Positions 25,342 to 36,402 of a stretch of 64,000 nucleotides of DNA are shown one piece after another. The notes under the pieces are model-generated. The model did not search any database and had not been told where the DNA came from. It was given only the letters and a program-made list of their open reading frames with translations. This stretch comes from Chenopodium formosanum. Taxonomy: Eukaryota > Streptophyta > Magnoliopsida > Caryophyllales > Amaranthaceae. Every line of letters begins with the position of its first letter. The first letter of the stretch is position 1. The position numbers and the translations under genes were made by a program. Location: assembly GCA_024500155.1 (NCBI GenBank), contig CM044867.1:12661632-12725631 (forward strand), read 5' to 3'.

Positions 25342-27258
25342 TGTAGACACACATTTGTGTCTCCCCAAAACCAAACCCAGTGATGAATGCATTTCAAGTC
25401 GAACCATAATCGAATAAGGTGAAAGTGTGGAAAGTCAAGTGTTACGGTTTATTTTTTTAAAAATTCTGTTCTTTCGGTTTTTTAAACCAACCTTGTTTTA
25501 TTTAAAATAGCCAATCTAGTTTAGTTTGGTCCATGATAAGAGTCCAATAATAGTGCAATTGGATGGGGCTCGAAAAGACCTTTCCAACGATATATTATAA
25601 GCCCAATTCCGATGAATATTTATGGCCAAAATACTAAACTGGGCCCGATTCATTATTTATATGCGGCTCAATGATCTAGAGGAGGGCCCAATGTTAATAA
25701 TTAGGATTAATTATAACTTTCTAGAATAACTTTCTAGAAGTTTCTAGAAGGTTCTTTTAAATTCTAATATTATTAGGATTAATAATTATTTTTAAGATGG
25801 ATTTTCATTTGGAATAAAATATTATTCTTTTATTATTATATTATTATTTTTAATTATACGTTTTATCTTCTGTACGGATTTCGTAGATCAAATTTGAATA
25901 AAGATTGGATTCCGCGTGGAAAGCGCGTGCAAGCGAGGCTGTTGCCAAACGACAAGTCTGTCGCCTGGCGACATACCTTGTCACCTCGCGACAGAGTGAA
26001 TTTCTGGCGACAACGTGTAGTTTTATTCCTTATCAAATTCTGTCAATTTCCGGACTATTTTCCTTATAAATAGGGTTCTCGGCCTCCGTTTTTATTCATC
26101 AACTCTCATCAAGAATTACTTGATTCTCTCTATTTTCTCTCTTAAGCAATATAGCTTATTCTTTCTCTCTCTCTTTCTAAACTAGCCTTTTATTAAACAC
26201 AATTCCGCATACACAAGATTTAGAAACACCTAGCCAAGTTCGAAGTTGTCTTTGCCCTAAACGTCCAAGGTTTAATATTTTCTGAGGGTTTGGTCCAAAT
26301 CTAGTTTAAACTTTATTTAATTTAATTTCAATTTGATCCTAATTTAATTCCTTAATTCTTTAATTATTATTTTCATTGAAATTTAATTCCTTAATTCTTT
26401 AATTTAATTCCTTAAACTTAAAGAGGTACGAGGCTTTAAAGTATGTAATCTTATTATTCTCTTTCAATGTAGAAAGCATGCTTATTATTGTTTAATTCCT
26501 AGTATCATGTTAGGATGTTTTTAATGCTTTCGAGTATCATGTTTAGGATGCTTTTATTCTTTCTAATAGCATGTTAGTACCATGTTAGGTTTAAAGCTTT
26601 GATCTTTAATGCTTAGTGACATGCTAGGATTTGTTGTTAATCTTTTTAGTATCATGCCTAGGATCTTGCTATTATTATTAAGCTTTATTACGACTTATCA
26701 TGATTATGATTATATTATGATTATTATTATGATTATGCTTATTATTATGTTGCTTGATATTAATATTTATATTATTGTTATTGCTTGATCACGCCTTTTA
26801 TGCTGGTTAAAGGGAATTTGTACTTGAAATCACGCTTAATAAGATAATTAATAATTTGGTTTAGTTTAATGTGAGTTTAAGTTAAGTGATCGCCAATAAT
26901 AGATTTATTTGTGCATTAATATTCAACCAACATAGATAAACAGGTTTAGGGCTAAATATAATGTTTGGATGTTAGTCAGAAAGCACACATGAATACGAGC
27001 AGAATAAAGTAGAGGCCTATTTTATAGGACGGGTCCTTTCTTTTGTAGATTGGATTCGTACCCTTATTCCCGAACCCTATTTGGTTCCTGACCTTATGGA
27101 GTTGACGATCTCCTTAATTGTTTTGGGTTTACAAGTGCCTAAAACTTGTTGGCGACTCTTTTGCTCTAGCTTTCTTCCCTTTGGAACGCCACCATACTTT
27201 AGTGTATGATCATAGTGGGTTCAAGCTTGGGGTTATGGTGCTTGAAATATTCCCTATA
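25342..27258 (+). mobile_element. Solo LTR, plus orientation, TSD AGGGT
   Basis: It begins TGTAGACACACATTTGTG and ends ATTCCCTATA (last CA changed to TA). AGGGT flanks it at 25337-25341 and 27259-27263. It is the closest relative of 22412-24653. A TATA box (CTTATAAATAG) lies at 26063-26073. Upstream are palindromes at about 25942-25993, one of which (TGTCGCCTGGCGACA, 25959-25973) is nearly perfect. An 89-codon minus frame overlapping its right edge is not a gene of the LTR. Confidence 0.93.
25942..25993. repeat. Three TGTCGC..GCGACA palindromes, about 18-20-bp spacing
   Basis: Units lie near 25942, 25959 and 25979. The middle one is TGTCGCCTGGCGACA and the third TGTCACCTCGCGACA. They sit about 70-120 bp upstream of the TATA box of this solo LTR. 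Confidence 0.85.
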
Positions 27259-27263
27259 AGGGT

Positions 27264-27786
27264 AAACATTGTTTATCCTGCACAAACGAACCACAACCTG
27301 GAAGATATAACAAACCCAAATTCCTGAAATTCCCAGGTAAACTAAGTAACATCTTGAAAAGGCTTGACCAGCATGATACTAAAGACAAAACTCCTTTAAT
27401 TAGAACAACCATAAGGAACCCCACTCTAAGACAGACAACCAGAGCTAAAAAAACAACAATATTAAAAAAGGTAAAAGTAAACACTAAAAAGAGCAAGTTA
27501 CATAAGTTAAACATAACTATCAAACCAAATCTAGAACTACAACTAAACGGAGTAGTCTAACAAAGAGAAATTGAGACTCCCGCCAGGAACACGATTATTA
27601 GCGAATTTCCTTTTGACAATGGCTTGCTAAACAAGAAACTAGATAGTAGGCTACTCTTAACGTTACTAGCTAGTTTATTTGCTTTTGATAAATAAATAAA
27701 TACTTAAAAACACCATAGAACTCTAAAGAGTATTGATACATTTATTGAAACTCATTAACGTTTTAAAAACTCCTACTAACTATTTA
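27264..27786. other. Continuation of the interrupted degenerate region
   Basis: This continues the 24721-25341 sequence after the solo LTR. The end (ACTAGCTAGTTTATTTGC, then TAAATAAATAAATA) resembles the LINE 3' region around 22370, so it may hold another LINE end. This is not firm. Confidence 0.3.
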
Positions 27787-28084
27787 CTCCTTCCATTTTT
27801 TTAAGTGTTATATACCCTTGGGCATAAGTTTAAGGCAAAAGAATAAAATTATATGTGAGTGGGTAAGGTTAGGAATATAAAATTTGGAAAAGTAAGAGAG
27901 AGAAATATAAATGGGGATCACTGGTAATAATGTAAGATGGAGAAAATATTTTAAAATGATAGTGGAGTTAAAAGGAAGAGAGAGAAATAATATATAATGT
28001 GAATGTAGTTTTCACTTTTTGTAATGGAGTACTTAAAAAAACGATTCTTTTTAAGAATTGGGACACTTAAAAAAACTAAGGGTG
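27787..28084. mobile_element. Mariner/Stowaway-type MITE, TA target site
   Basis: The left end CTCCTTCCATTTTTTTAAG and the inverted right end CACCCTTAGTTTTTTTAAG (minus strand) form a terminal inverted repeat. TA flanks both ends (27785-27786 and 28085-28086). About 298 bp long with no coding capacity. Confidence 0.75.
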
Positions 28085-28400
28085 TATATTATAAAAAAAA
28101 TTCATTTTAGATCCCCATCCAAGAATTTTTCCTAAACTTTGTGCATACCCTAGTGTTGTGATTATTACAAAACGAAGGATATAATGTTACAATTATAGCC
28201 CTGTTAGACATTTAACACATGCCTAACACTTAGGCATTAGGACTTCCTTGGCTACGACTATTCATCCAAGACTTTCACTTTGAGTAAAGACATAGAATAT
28301 TGATTTCATCTAAAGTGTTGATGAGGACATTAAGATCGCAGCAAAACCAGTAGTTAAGTGCTACCTTTTTTATTTTAATTTCATGCAACACTTCTTAAAT
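28085..28400. other. Unique spacer
   Basis: Nothing recognisable on either strand. Confidence 0.5.
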
Positions 28401-29930
28401 GGAAGAAAAATTTGTCAATTACTTCCTCAAAAAGGGCCCCTTTATAAATTACTACCCCTAATTGTGATAAATTGTACCGATTACTGCCTATATGAATTTT
28501 CCGGCTAGGTAAGTCATAAATGATGTCATTTGTCATCCTAACCCTAGTTAATAATCCTAATTAATCGTAATTTAATAATAAAAAATCCTATACCCCTTCT
28601 CTAACAAGCACCCACCATAAACCGAACCTTCTCCTCCCCGGGTGGCAACCCGCCTCTCCCGTCGTGCACCACAAATCCGCCTCTCCTGTCGTGAACCACA
28701 AATCCAACTCCCTTCCCCACTGAGAACCATGAGCCCATCCTCTCTCTAACGCCGAACATCATAAACGCAAGGAAATGAGGTTTTGGGGTTGGGGAAATGG
28801 TGGAGGTCAATTATTGTGCCTAATGAAGGGGAAGGGATGGTTATCAGGGGCTAGGGAAGGGGTGGAGTTGTTTTCGGGGGTTTGGGGGAAAGGAAGGGAA
28901 CGGTAATCAAGGGTTATGGATGGAAAAAAATTCAGTTTTAGAGGGTTGGGGGAAGGTGGAGGGCGGTAACCAGAGAAGGGGATGGGTTTCGCGGTAGGAG
29001 AAAGGTAGTAGGTCGATTTGCGGTGGAAGGGGGGAATTTTCTGTTGGTGGAAATGGGGTAAACGGGCAGCCGGTGGTGGAGCAATGATGGTGTGGAGGTG
29101 GAAAGGTGGTAATTTAGGGGTGTATTTAACTAATGAGGATTTAAAAGCCACTAATTGTGATTTGTGTAATACCCCGTATTTTTAAGTCGTTTAATTAATA
29201 ATTATTAAATATGGATTTTCTGATATATTTTATCATACAGAATATTTATACGATAATTTTATACCTATATTTTATGATGATTTTAATTATATGAGTCAAG
29301 TTAAAACTTGTCGTACCCGAATCAAATTTTCATCATTAATAAATTGTACTCAATTCAGACGACAAAATACAAAATTCGCTATTTATATACGAGTTCAATT
29401 CATATGTTTAGTACACTAGTACTACACAAAGATATCTACTTCAATATATATAATAATAATAAATAAAATAATAAATATTAAAAAAAAAATAATGAAACTA
29501 TATCGGCAAAGGGGGAACTACTACCCACTTGGCTCCTTTATTAATGGTGAAGGGTGGAATAGTGCCAAGAATTCTCTATAATTAGCCATGGTGATCAAGC
29601 TAGCTACTCCACTCCACTCCTTCAAGTTCTTCTTCATACCTTTTCTCAATAGCCTCAAATCTTTCTTCCAAAACCACTACCACCATCGCTGCCACCATTT
29701 GTGCCTCGGCCACCGACCACCGCAGCCCCTCCTTTTCCTTCTCTTTCCCCGGCCTAGCCACAGTCAGAGCCGCCGCAGCGTACGATTGCTGTTGTTGCTT
29801 TTCTTTCCTTGTTTACATTGTTCAGAGTAAAATTTTTTACTCCCTATTTTGTTTGATATTTTGTATGTATTACATTAAACTTATGCTTAAGTATATATAT
29901 ATACATTACTGTCGAATTGTAGCTACTATA

Positions 29931-29981
<51 letters not shown>
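29931..29981. repeat. (ATT)n microsatellite, about 17 units
   Basis: A pure trinucleotide run. It creates the poly-tyrosine open frame at 29853-30071, which is not a gene. Confidence 0.98.
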
Positions 29982-30086
29982 GACTACTACTACCTACGTA
30001 TAACTACTAATAATACTACTATATACTACTCATATTACAAGCCACTACAATTGTTATCATTATTACCTTGATGGATTACTAAAACT

Positions 30087-31609
30087 TGACAAGGGAATAA
30101 ACGCGTCGTCAATTGTCTATCCCTAGATCAAATATAATTTATACACCTAAACAAACCTAATACAAGTATAAGGCAAGCATAGGGGTCGAACCACAAGGAG
30201 ACATGGATAAACACCACATTCACTACTTAATACTTAAGCTACCTCGGAACAAGAAGTGTGAATAACTAAGAGATTAAACTAGAGATTAAGAATGATTATA
30301 AATCAATATAACTAAGCACCAAGGGAAGTAGGTAGATGTAGTTGCCAATTGATCATGCAATAACACGGAAGCAAAGCAATGGTAAACTAAGCATGCAAGA
30401 AAATTGAATTAAAGCTCAATCTAACCGCCATCCGGGGTTAATCAATTTCTCCTAACATTGCCTCCATGTTTCCACACTAGAACCATATATTAGAAGGTGC
30501 AATCAAAGAACTATCGATAATAATGAACCTTAACTAAGTCAACTTCCGTTTCTTGTTAGCAAAGATTCACCTTTAATCAACTAACAATGTGCACTTGCAA
30601 GAAGATTAAAGAATATCAAACATACAAAGACTTTAATCACCATTAACAAAACCCCAACATCATAAGCATGAATCAATCAACAACTACACCATCCCCACAC
30701 CCTTGGCTAGGTGACTACTCACAAACCATATTGAAGACAATATCAATTATCAAATCAATAAGCATCAACATGATCACTAAGCAAAGAAGGAAAATCAAAA
30801 TAAGCAAACAAAACTAAATACAAAAGTAAAGAAAGAGAGTAAGAGATTGCTCATTAATTGAAGATGAAGATTTACAAAGATTCAATCAAGCTCCTTCTTG
30901 AATATCCAAGTTCATCAATGGAAATCCACACTTTCTCTCTCTACTAATGAAGTTTCTCTCACTAGATTAGGGCTAAAATGTACATGATAATCTCATTACA
31001 AACCTAGGAGTCTTTATAAGCCCCTCACATTACTCTAAAGAAGGATTAAAATGCACGGAAATACCCACGAGAGCGGCCGCTCCATCGAGGGTGAGCGGAC
31101 GCTCTAGAGGGTATTAATCAAAACAGTCGCCTTACTGGAGCGGGCGCTCTCCCAGACAGGAGCGGGCGCTCCAGGTGTTGAGCGAGCGCTCCTCTCTGGT
31201 GGAGCGGACGCTCCATAAGTCTGGAAAACAGGGGATCAGATGAGAAAATGGAGCGGGCGCTCCTCTCTGGTGAGCGGCCGCTCCCCTTGAAAGCTCCGGA
31301 CTCTTCTCCAAATCCATGCTCCTCTCTTCCGCTATCCCAATGCACTCAAAAAGGTTGACTAGGCCTCGAGCAGAATCACACAAGCACTCCATTCAACCTA
31401 CTCAAACACTCATACACAAACATAAGTATATATTAGAGGGAAAGCGTCAAAGCAAGGCCAAAAACAAAGGAGAAAGGAGGGGAAAACACAAAAAGGAACA
31501 AGGCAAAGCAAACTAAAACAAAGTGCTTGAAAAGGCTCAAACAAGTGCCAAGTGAAGGGAAAAATCCTTATGGAAAAGGATAAAAGAGTGGTATAAATAC
31601 CACTCATCA
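30087..31609 (-). mobile_element. Solo LTR, minus orientation, TSD AAACT
   Basis: On the minus strand it starts TGATGAGTGGTATTTATACC and ends TTATTCCCTTGTCA. AAACT flanks it at 30082-30086 and 31610-31614. It belongs to the same broad family as 10648-12291: shared start and shared TTCRACCCYT...TATACTTGTATT 3' block. It is clearly diverged. A TATA-like CTTATAAAGA lies at 31011-31020 (minus), with the GAGCGGSCGCTC array just upstream. Confidence 0.93.
31071..31283. repeat. Array of GAGCGGSCGCTC palindromes, 20-22-bp spacing
   Basis: Units start at 31071, 31093, 31138, 31160, 31180, 31202, 31251 and 31272. Spacing is 20-22 bp, or about twice that where a unit is missing. Perfect units are GAGCGGCCGCTC; others vary only at the central bases (GGGC, GGAC, GAGC). 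The array lies 50-270 bp upstream of the TATA-like box of the host LTR. Confidence 0.95.
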
Positions 31610-32925
31610 AAACTCACTTATGAAAAGTAACTATTAAATTATATAGGGGTTAAATTAACCAATTGTTCATGCACAACTAGTAAAGTCGATATTTTAAGTC
31701 CTTGTGTCTATGGGCTGAATATTATTTGATTAGGATTATTGGTTCGTTATAGGAGGAATTTCGTGTTCGAAATTAGGAGCTCCGTAATTGCGTTCAAAGA
31801 TCAAGGTACGTACACGTGGCTAGATCTTTATTAAGTGACTTTTATATGAAACGTGATTTACATGTTAAGTGATTTCGAACCATGTTTAATTTAAATGATT
31901 GTGAAATATATTTCGGTGAAATATGTTTTAATTGTTTGATCTCAAATGTTTAAATATATTATATGGTTGATTATAAACTTGTAATGATATTCAATATGTT
32001 TAAAAAGGGAGTTTTATTGTTTAAATTATCCCGATTATGGGATATTGAAAAGTTTATTTATCAGGATTCATTCCTTGGATCTTTGGATTTTTAACTTCCA
32101 CTACGCGGAGTAAGTTGAAGACTATGGACTTTGTATGACCTAGTCTTTCCCCTTGATAGCACTATGTAAAGGAGTTACTAGCTTGGGGGGTGTGCACACA
32201 TAGATGGGAAAATGATTTGTGAAAATATGGACTGATCCATCCTAAACGGATTTATTTTTGGAAAGTTGGTTATTTCGGAAATTGGTTCTTTTGACAAGTT
32301 TTTATATATGAGTTTCTATTCAGGAATGGTTTGGATAAAATATGATTTATTAAAGTTAAGTCTCTTCGAAAGTATGTTTGAAAAATTAAATTGATTTTAC
32401 ATGTCTAGCATTTGTATGCACTTAGCATTTTGGCTAATACGTATTTGTTTTGTTTTGGCTTGGCCCTACTTATCATTTTGATGAGTAGATAGGTGATGGA
32501 GATCGGACAACGTGAACTATATGCTGCATTGGGAATGATGGGTGGTGATCGCCTAGTTTAACTTAGTAAACATAGTAGTAGTGGTGTAGTTACTTTGAAA
32601 GCGTATCAAACTATTATTATAACTGTTATTATTACTAATAAAAGATAAGTACTATTTTTCGCTGCAAAACTCTGTTAAGGTTTACGTAATCACGTGGCAG
32701 TAATACTCCCAAGATACTCCCTAAGTTGGATTATTATTCTTAATATTAGAGAGTAATTTGGGGGTGTTACAATTTGGCTGGAAAAATATGTCATTAGTAA
32801 GTTTAAAAGACTGGAAAATGGGAAAATGAAGTAATTAATCAATTTTAGGGGTAGTAATTAAAAGTTTTTTAGGAGTAGTAATTGACAAATTCCCCCTTTT
32901 TGAGGTAGTAATTGACAAATTTTCC

Positions 32926-33319
32926 TTAATATAAATATATTACTATAGACACCAAATTTTGATCCCACTATTGAAATTGTCACTATTATTATCTTTTATT
33001 GTTATAGTTATTGTTTTTGCAAATAATTATTATTATTTTGCTAAATATTTTTATAAACTTAATGATGTTTTAAGACGAAGAAAACGAGTAATAATAATGA
33101 TTTTGTTCATGATTTCCAAAATACATGTTACAATTTGTAACTTTAAACTACTAAATTACAAAACATTGAGGTACAGCTAACAGCACATGCATTTTTACCT
33201 TGTTCCATCGAAGTAACTTTTGGGCTTTACTTGTGGATTAGCAAGTAAATTAATGCAGTCATTAGGAGGATCACTAGCCCCACAATGTACATGAAGTACA
33301 CCCGTATCATCCTCATTTC
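32926..33319. other. Unique AT-rich spacer
   Basis: A 73-codon frame at 32959-33180 is low-complexity. No feature is supported. Confidence 0.5.
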
Positions 33320-34030
33320 AAGTTTGAAAGTTAAAGTTTGTTATTCACTCAAGTTCTTCATTATTATGTTTTTACGAGTGAAATTGTAAGTGTTGGGATT
33401 GTTTGATATGTTTGGAGCTGTATTTGGTGAATTTTTGTTGTAGTTGAGTATGTTGGAGATGTTTGGTCATTATTTATTTTTGACCTTGGTTTTTTTTAGG
33501 ATTTGGCTCCATTTAAGCATTGATTTTCTCTCATATTTTCCTAAATATTCCCTACCCTTTACCCTAGTCTAACATTACAAGCTTTAAAGACCTTCCGACC
33601 GTGTGCATAGAGTTGTGCGAATGTAAAAGTGTTGCCTATCAATGCAAAGGATGGCTTGATATATTCCGAGTCGACTATTTAGGTTGAGTGCTTATCTCTT
33701 TAAACACACGAGTGTTGTGAGTTTGGGAGGGCATTGTTCACATTAAAGGGGTTGGTTGGAGAGCGATCGAGTACATCTTTTACTCGCCACATAACTGAGA
33801 GTTGAGTGTGTGAGTCTTGAATTCTATATGCTCTTGTGATTTGCTCAATTTGACAATTGTTGAGAAAGATTGGTTGTTGGATGGATTTGATTGATTGACT
33901 TTAATACATGCTTATATGATTTACCTTGAATCGTACCTATGGGATTTAAATTGTTATTTTTAGGGTGAAGTATTGATTTATTTATTCATTTCTTTTGCTT
34001 AGGGACAAGCAAAGGTTTAGCTTGGGGGAG
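33320..34030 (+). mobile_element. 3' internal fragment of an Athila-like element, with polypurine tract
   Basis: The sequence parallels 52690-53290 of the complete element: GTTTGTTATTCACTC, then AGTGTTGGGATTGTTT, ACATTACAAGCTTTAAAG.., GACCTTCCGACC, TACTCGCCACATAA. It ends in the polypurine tract TTGGGGGAGTT (34020-34030) directly before an LTR. It starts abruptly at about 33320. Confidence 0.8.
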
Positions 34031-34363
34031 TTTGATAAGTCTATTTTATATGTATTTTTATTCCCCGTCCCACAGTTATATTTGTGCTTATTTGAGCTCT
34101 GCGGAGCTATTTTTATTACTAATATACGTAATCTAGTGTTTTTGTAGAGTTGGTATAATTTTGTAGGAGTTTGCAGTTTTATGATAATTCCCGAGCTTAT
34201 TTAACCACTACGAAGAAATTGGAGTCGGATCGTATTTTATGACCGAATATTTAAAGCCCAGGTTCGAGTTAAAGAATTTTAGTTCAATGATTAAAGGCTT
34301 GATACATGCGGAGGTCCAAGATTTACAAAGCTATTATTATTTTCGATACAAATTTTTACCTAC

Positions 34364-36402
34364 ACTCTACGGCAGGGAAAACTGCCTGCACCCCCCACCC
34401 CTCCGCGCGTGCCCCGCCCCCACCCCTTTTCATTTATGAACTTTCTGTAAATTTTTATAATATGTTCATTTCTATATTGGTGAATGTTCATTTATAAATC
34501 ATTAGATGTTCATTTTTATAATAAGGAGTTTTGTTCAAACTAATACGAAGTACATTTTATGAATTGCATTTTAAGAATTATTTTATCAATAAAAATGAGA
34601 GCAAATTTATTTATTTATATGGATTGTTGCGTTCAAATCACTTTTATTATTAGAAGTATTGCATCATCCAATGTACATTTTTGTTTATTCGTGTTTCAAC
34701 ATATGTTCATTTTTGTATCATTAAATGTTCATTTCAAGAGCTATGTGTAAGTTTTATAGTAAGATGTATAAAAATACATACATTTTAGAATTATATTTAT
34801 ATGAATAAAGAGTTGTTAAAAATAATTTCCAATATAAAATAAATTCAATTTAATTACAATAATAATGCATTTCCATACAGCTATACTATTACATGTAATT
34901 GTTTCATAAACACGAAAGTGAACATTTCCATCATCCAATGTTCATTTATGTTTAATGTTTGTTTTCAGTAGTTAACTATAGGTTTATTGTAGTTGTATTT
35001 GAATATAAATGTTGTACACGTGAATTTCAATGATTTTTATTCTTTTAAAGACGCTCATACATATTTTAACTTGTGAACATATTTTAAAATTTGTTATTTT
35101 GTCTATTTATAATAATGTGTGTGTGTGTGCGCGCGCGCGCGTGTGTGTGTGTATGTTTGTGTTTATGGGATTATAAGTTGTAAATGTGACTTTTATTGAT
35201 TATCAATGTTTTGTAGTTTCATAAATAATGTTCAGTCATGTGACTATAGATGATCATATATATTTTTACATATGGTAATTTAACTGTAATTGATCAAATG
35301 CATTATTGTGACTGACCATTATTGCCATTATATGTGTTCATTTGTTACATGTTTAATTATTTATTAACATGTGAATGATTGTATACTAATATACAAATGA
35401 ACATCTATCAAAATGGAATAGAAAATTTATTAAATAAAAAACCCACTACGAACTAGTCTAATTAATGCTTACTAATCTCAAGATTTTTTTATGTTCTTCT
35501 CTAAAACTATTTCCTTCGTACTGCAATAAAAACTGACATTCATCAAACACCTTTGATGTTCTAATAATCGTATGTTAATATGTGAAATTTTGAATGACCA
35601 TGTATTATTATGTGATTGAACATTTACCAAAATAAAAACGAACATTCATCAAAATAATTCTCCACTTCAAACTATGAAAAAATGAACATTATTACACGGA
35701 TGACTATAAATTATTAAATATATATGAATTGAATGAGCATTTGTATTAATTAAATGAGAGTTTTTCGGAAAAAAAACATGTGAATGATAGTATACTAATG
35801 TATAAATGAGCATTTATCAAAATAGAAATGAACATTCATCAAAATAAAAATTTCACTACGAATTAATTTTATTAATACTTACATTCTTCCAGAATCTTTG
35901 TTTTCCTTTTCTGGAACTGTTTTCTTTGTTGTACAAAAAAAATGAAGAATGTAATGATTTGATTTACTAGTTTTTGAACAAAAAATACTTAAATTATAGT
36001 AAATACTTACATGATGCATTTTCCCCGGTTGATGTTTCAATAATTGTTTTGAAATACGATCACAACAAAAAAAATTTCGTAAAACCTAGGTTTCATACTC
36101 TTTTTTGAACCAAATATGAACAAAACCACTTATTCTTTCGAATTTCAATCTTGTTTTGTTGAATTTTGTAGTGATTGAACAATTTTTATTGATAATTTGT
36201 CTTAAATTCAAAGAAATTTTGGGTTTGAAAAGTATATCAATGGGTGTAGAGAGAGAAAATGAAATGAAATGATGATTTGAATTTTTTTTTTTTTTTTTAA
36301 TCTATAGGTGGGTAAAAAGTGTGTATAGAAAATGAGGTTGTTGGGTTTGATTATGTATTGTTTAGGGATAGAGGTGTAGGGATAGATAGCTACACTAGAG
36401 TC
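34364..36402. mobile_element. Non-autonomous DNA transposon with inverted subterminal motif arrays
   Basis: This segment interrupts LTR homology. Degenerate terminal inverted repeats are visible: CCTACACTCTA on the left and CCTAGACTCTA inverted on the right. The left half carries many ATGTTCATTT motifs (34460-34950, 35222, 35340). The right half carries the same motif inverted (AATGAACATTCATC, 35400-35840). No transposase was found; small frames at 34239-34750 and 36208-36462 are not genes. Exact ends are uncertain by about 10-20 bp. Confidence 0.65.
35116..35153. repeat. (TG)n(CG)n(TG)n alternating purine-pyrimidine run
   Basis: About 38 bp of uninterrupted purine-pyrimidine alternation with a central GC core, inside the non-autonomous DNA transposon. 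Confidence 0.95.

Larger units (their letters stand above)
29165..32771 (+). mobile_element. Solo LTR (TGTAATACCCC...GGGTGTTACA), TSD ATTTG
   Basis: It begins TGTAATACCCCGTATTTTT and ends GGGGGTGTTACA, with ATTTG at 29160-29164 and 32772-32776. Removing the nested element leaves about 2.1 kb, a typical large gypsy LTR. It shares landmarks with the remnant at 3685-5741 (TCAAGGTACGT near 31800, TTGGCCCTAC near 32460). An ATT microsatellite and the nested solo LTR lie inside. The 80-codon frame at 29588 is serine/proline/histidine-rich and not convincing. Confidence 0.92.
28401..32925. mobile_element. Terminal-inverted-repeat DNA element (Mutator-like?), carrying nested LTRs
   Basis: The left end GGAAGAAAAATTTGTCAATT..., followed by CCTCAAAAAGGG and ATTACTACCCCTAATTG, is repeated inverted at 32800-32925 (..GGGGTAGTAATT..., GAGGTAGTAATTGACAAATTTTCC region). 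The inverted repeats are about 100 bp or more. Without the nested LTRs the element is only about 0.9 kb and non-coding; the proline-rich frames at 28601-29151 look spurious. Long TIRs suggest Mutator-like origin. The candidate 9-bp flanks TTCTTAAAT and TTAATATAA match poorly, so superfamily and exact ends are uncertain. Confidence 0.6.

Noticed and set aside
28601..29151. Two minus-strand Pro/His/Gly-rich frames
   Set aside because: Simple-sequence GGGGAAGG-type tracts inside the TIR element; no domain and no relatives recognised.
29853..30071. Poly-tyrosine frame
   Set aside because: Translation of the (ATT)n microsatellite.
11115..31283. Regularly spaced palindromes as CRISPR-like arrays
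   Set aside because: Spacing of about 21 bp is too short for repeat-spacer units, spacers are near-repeats themselves, the genome is a plant, and no cas genes are present.
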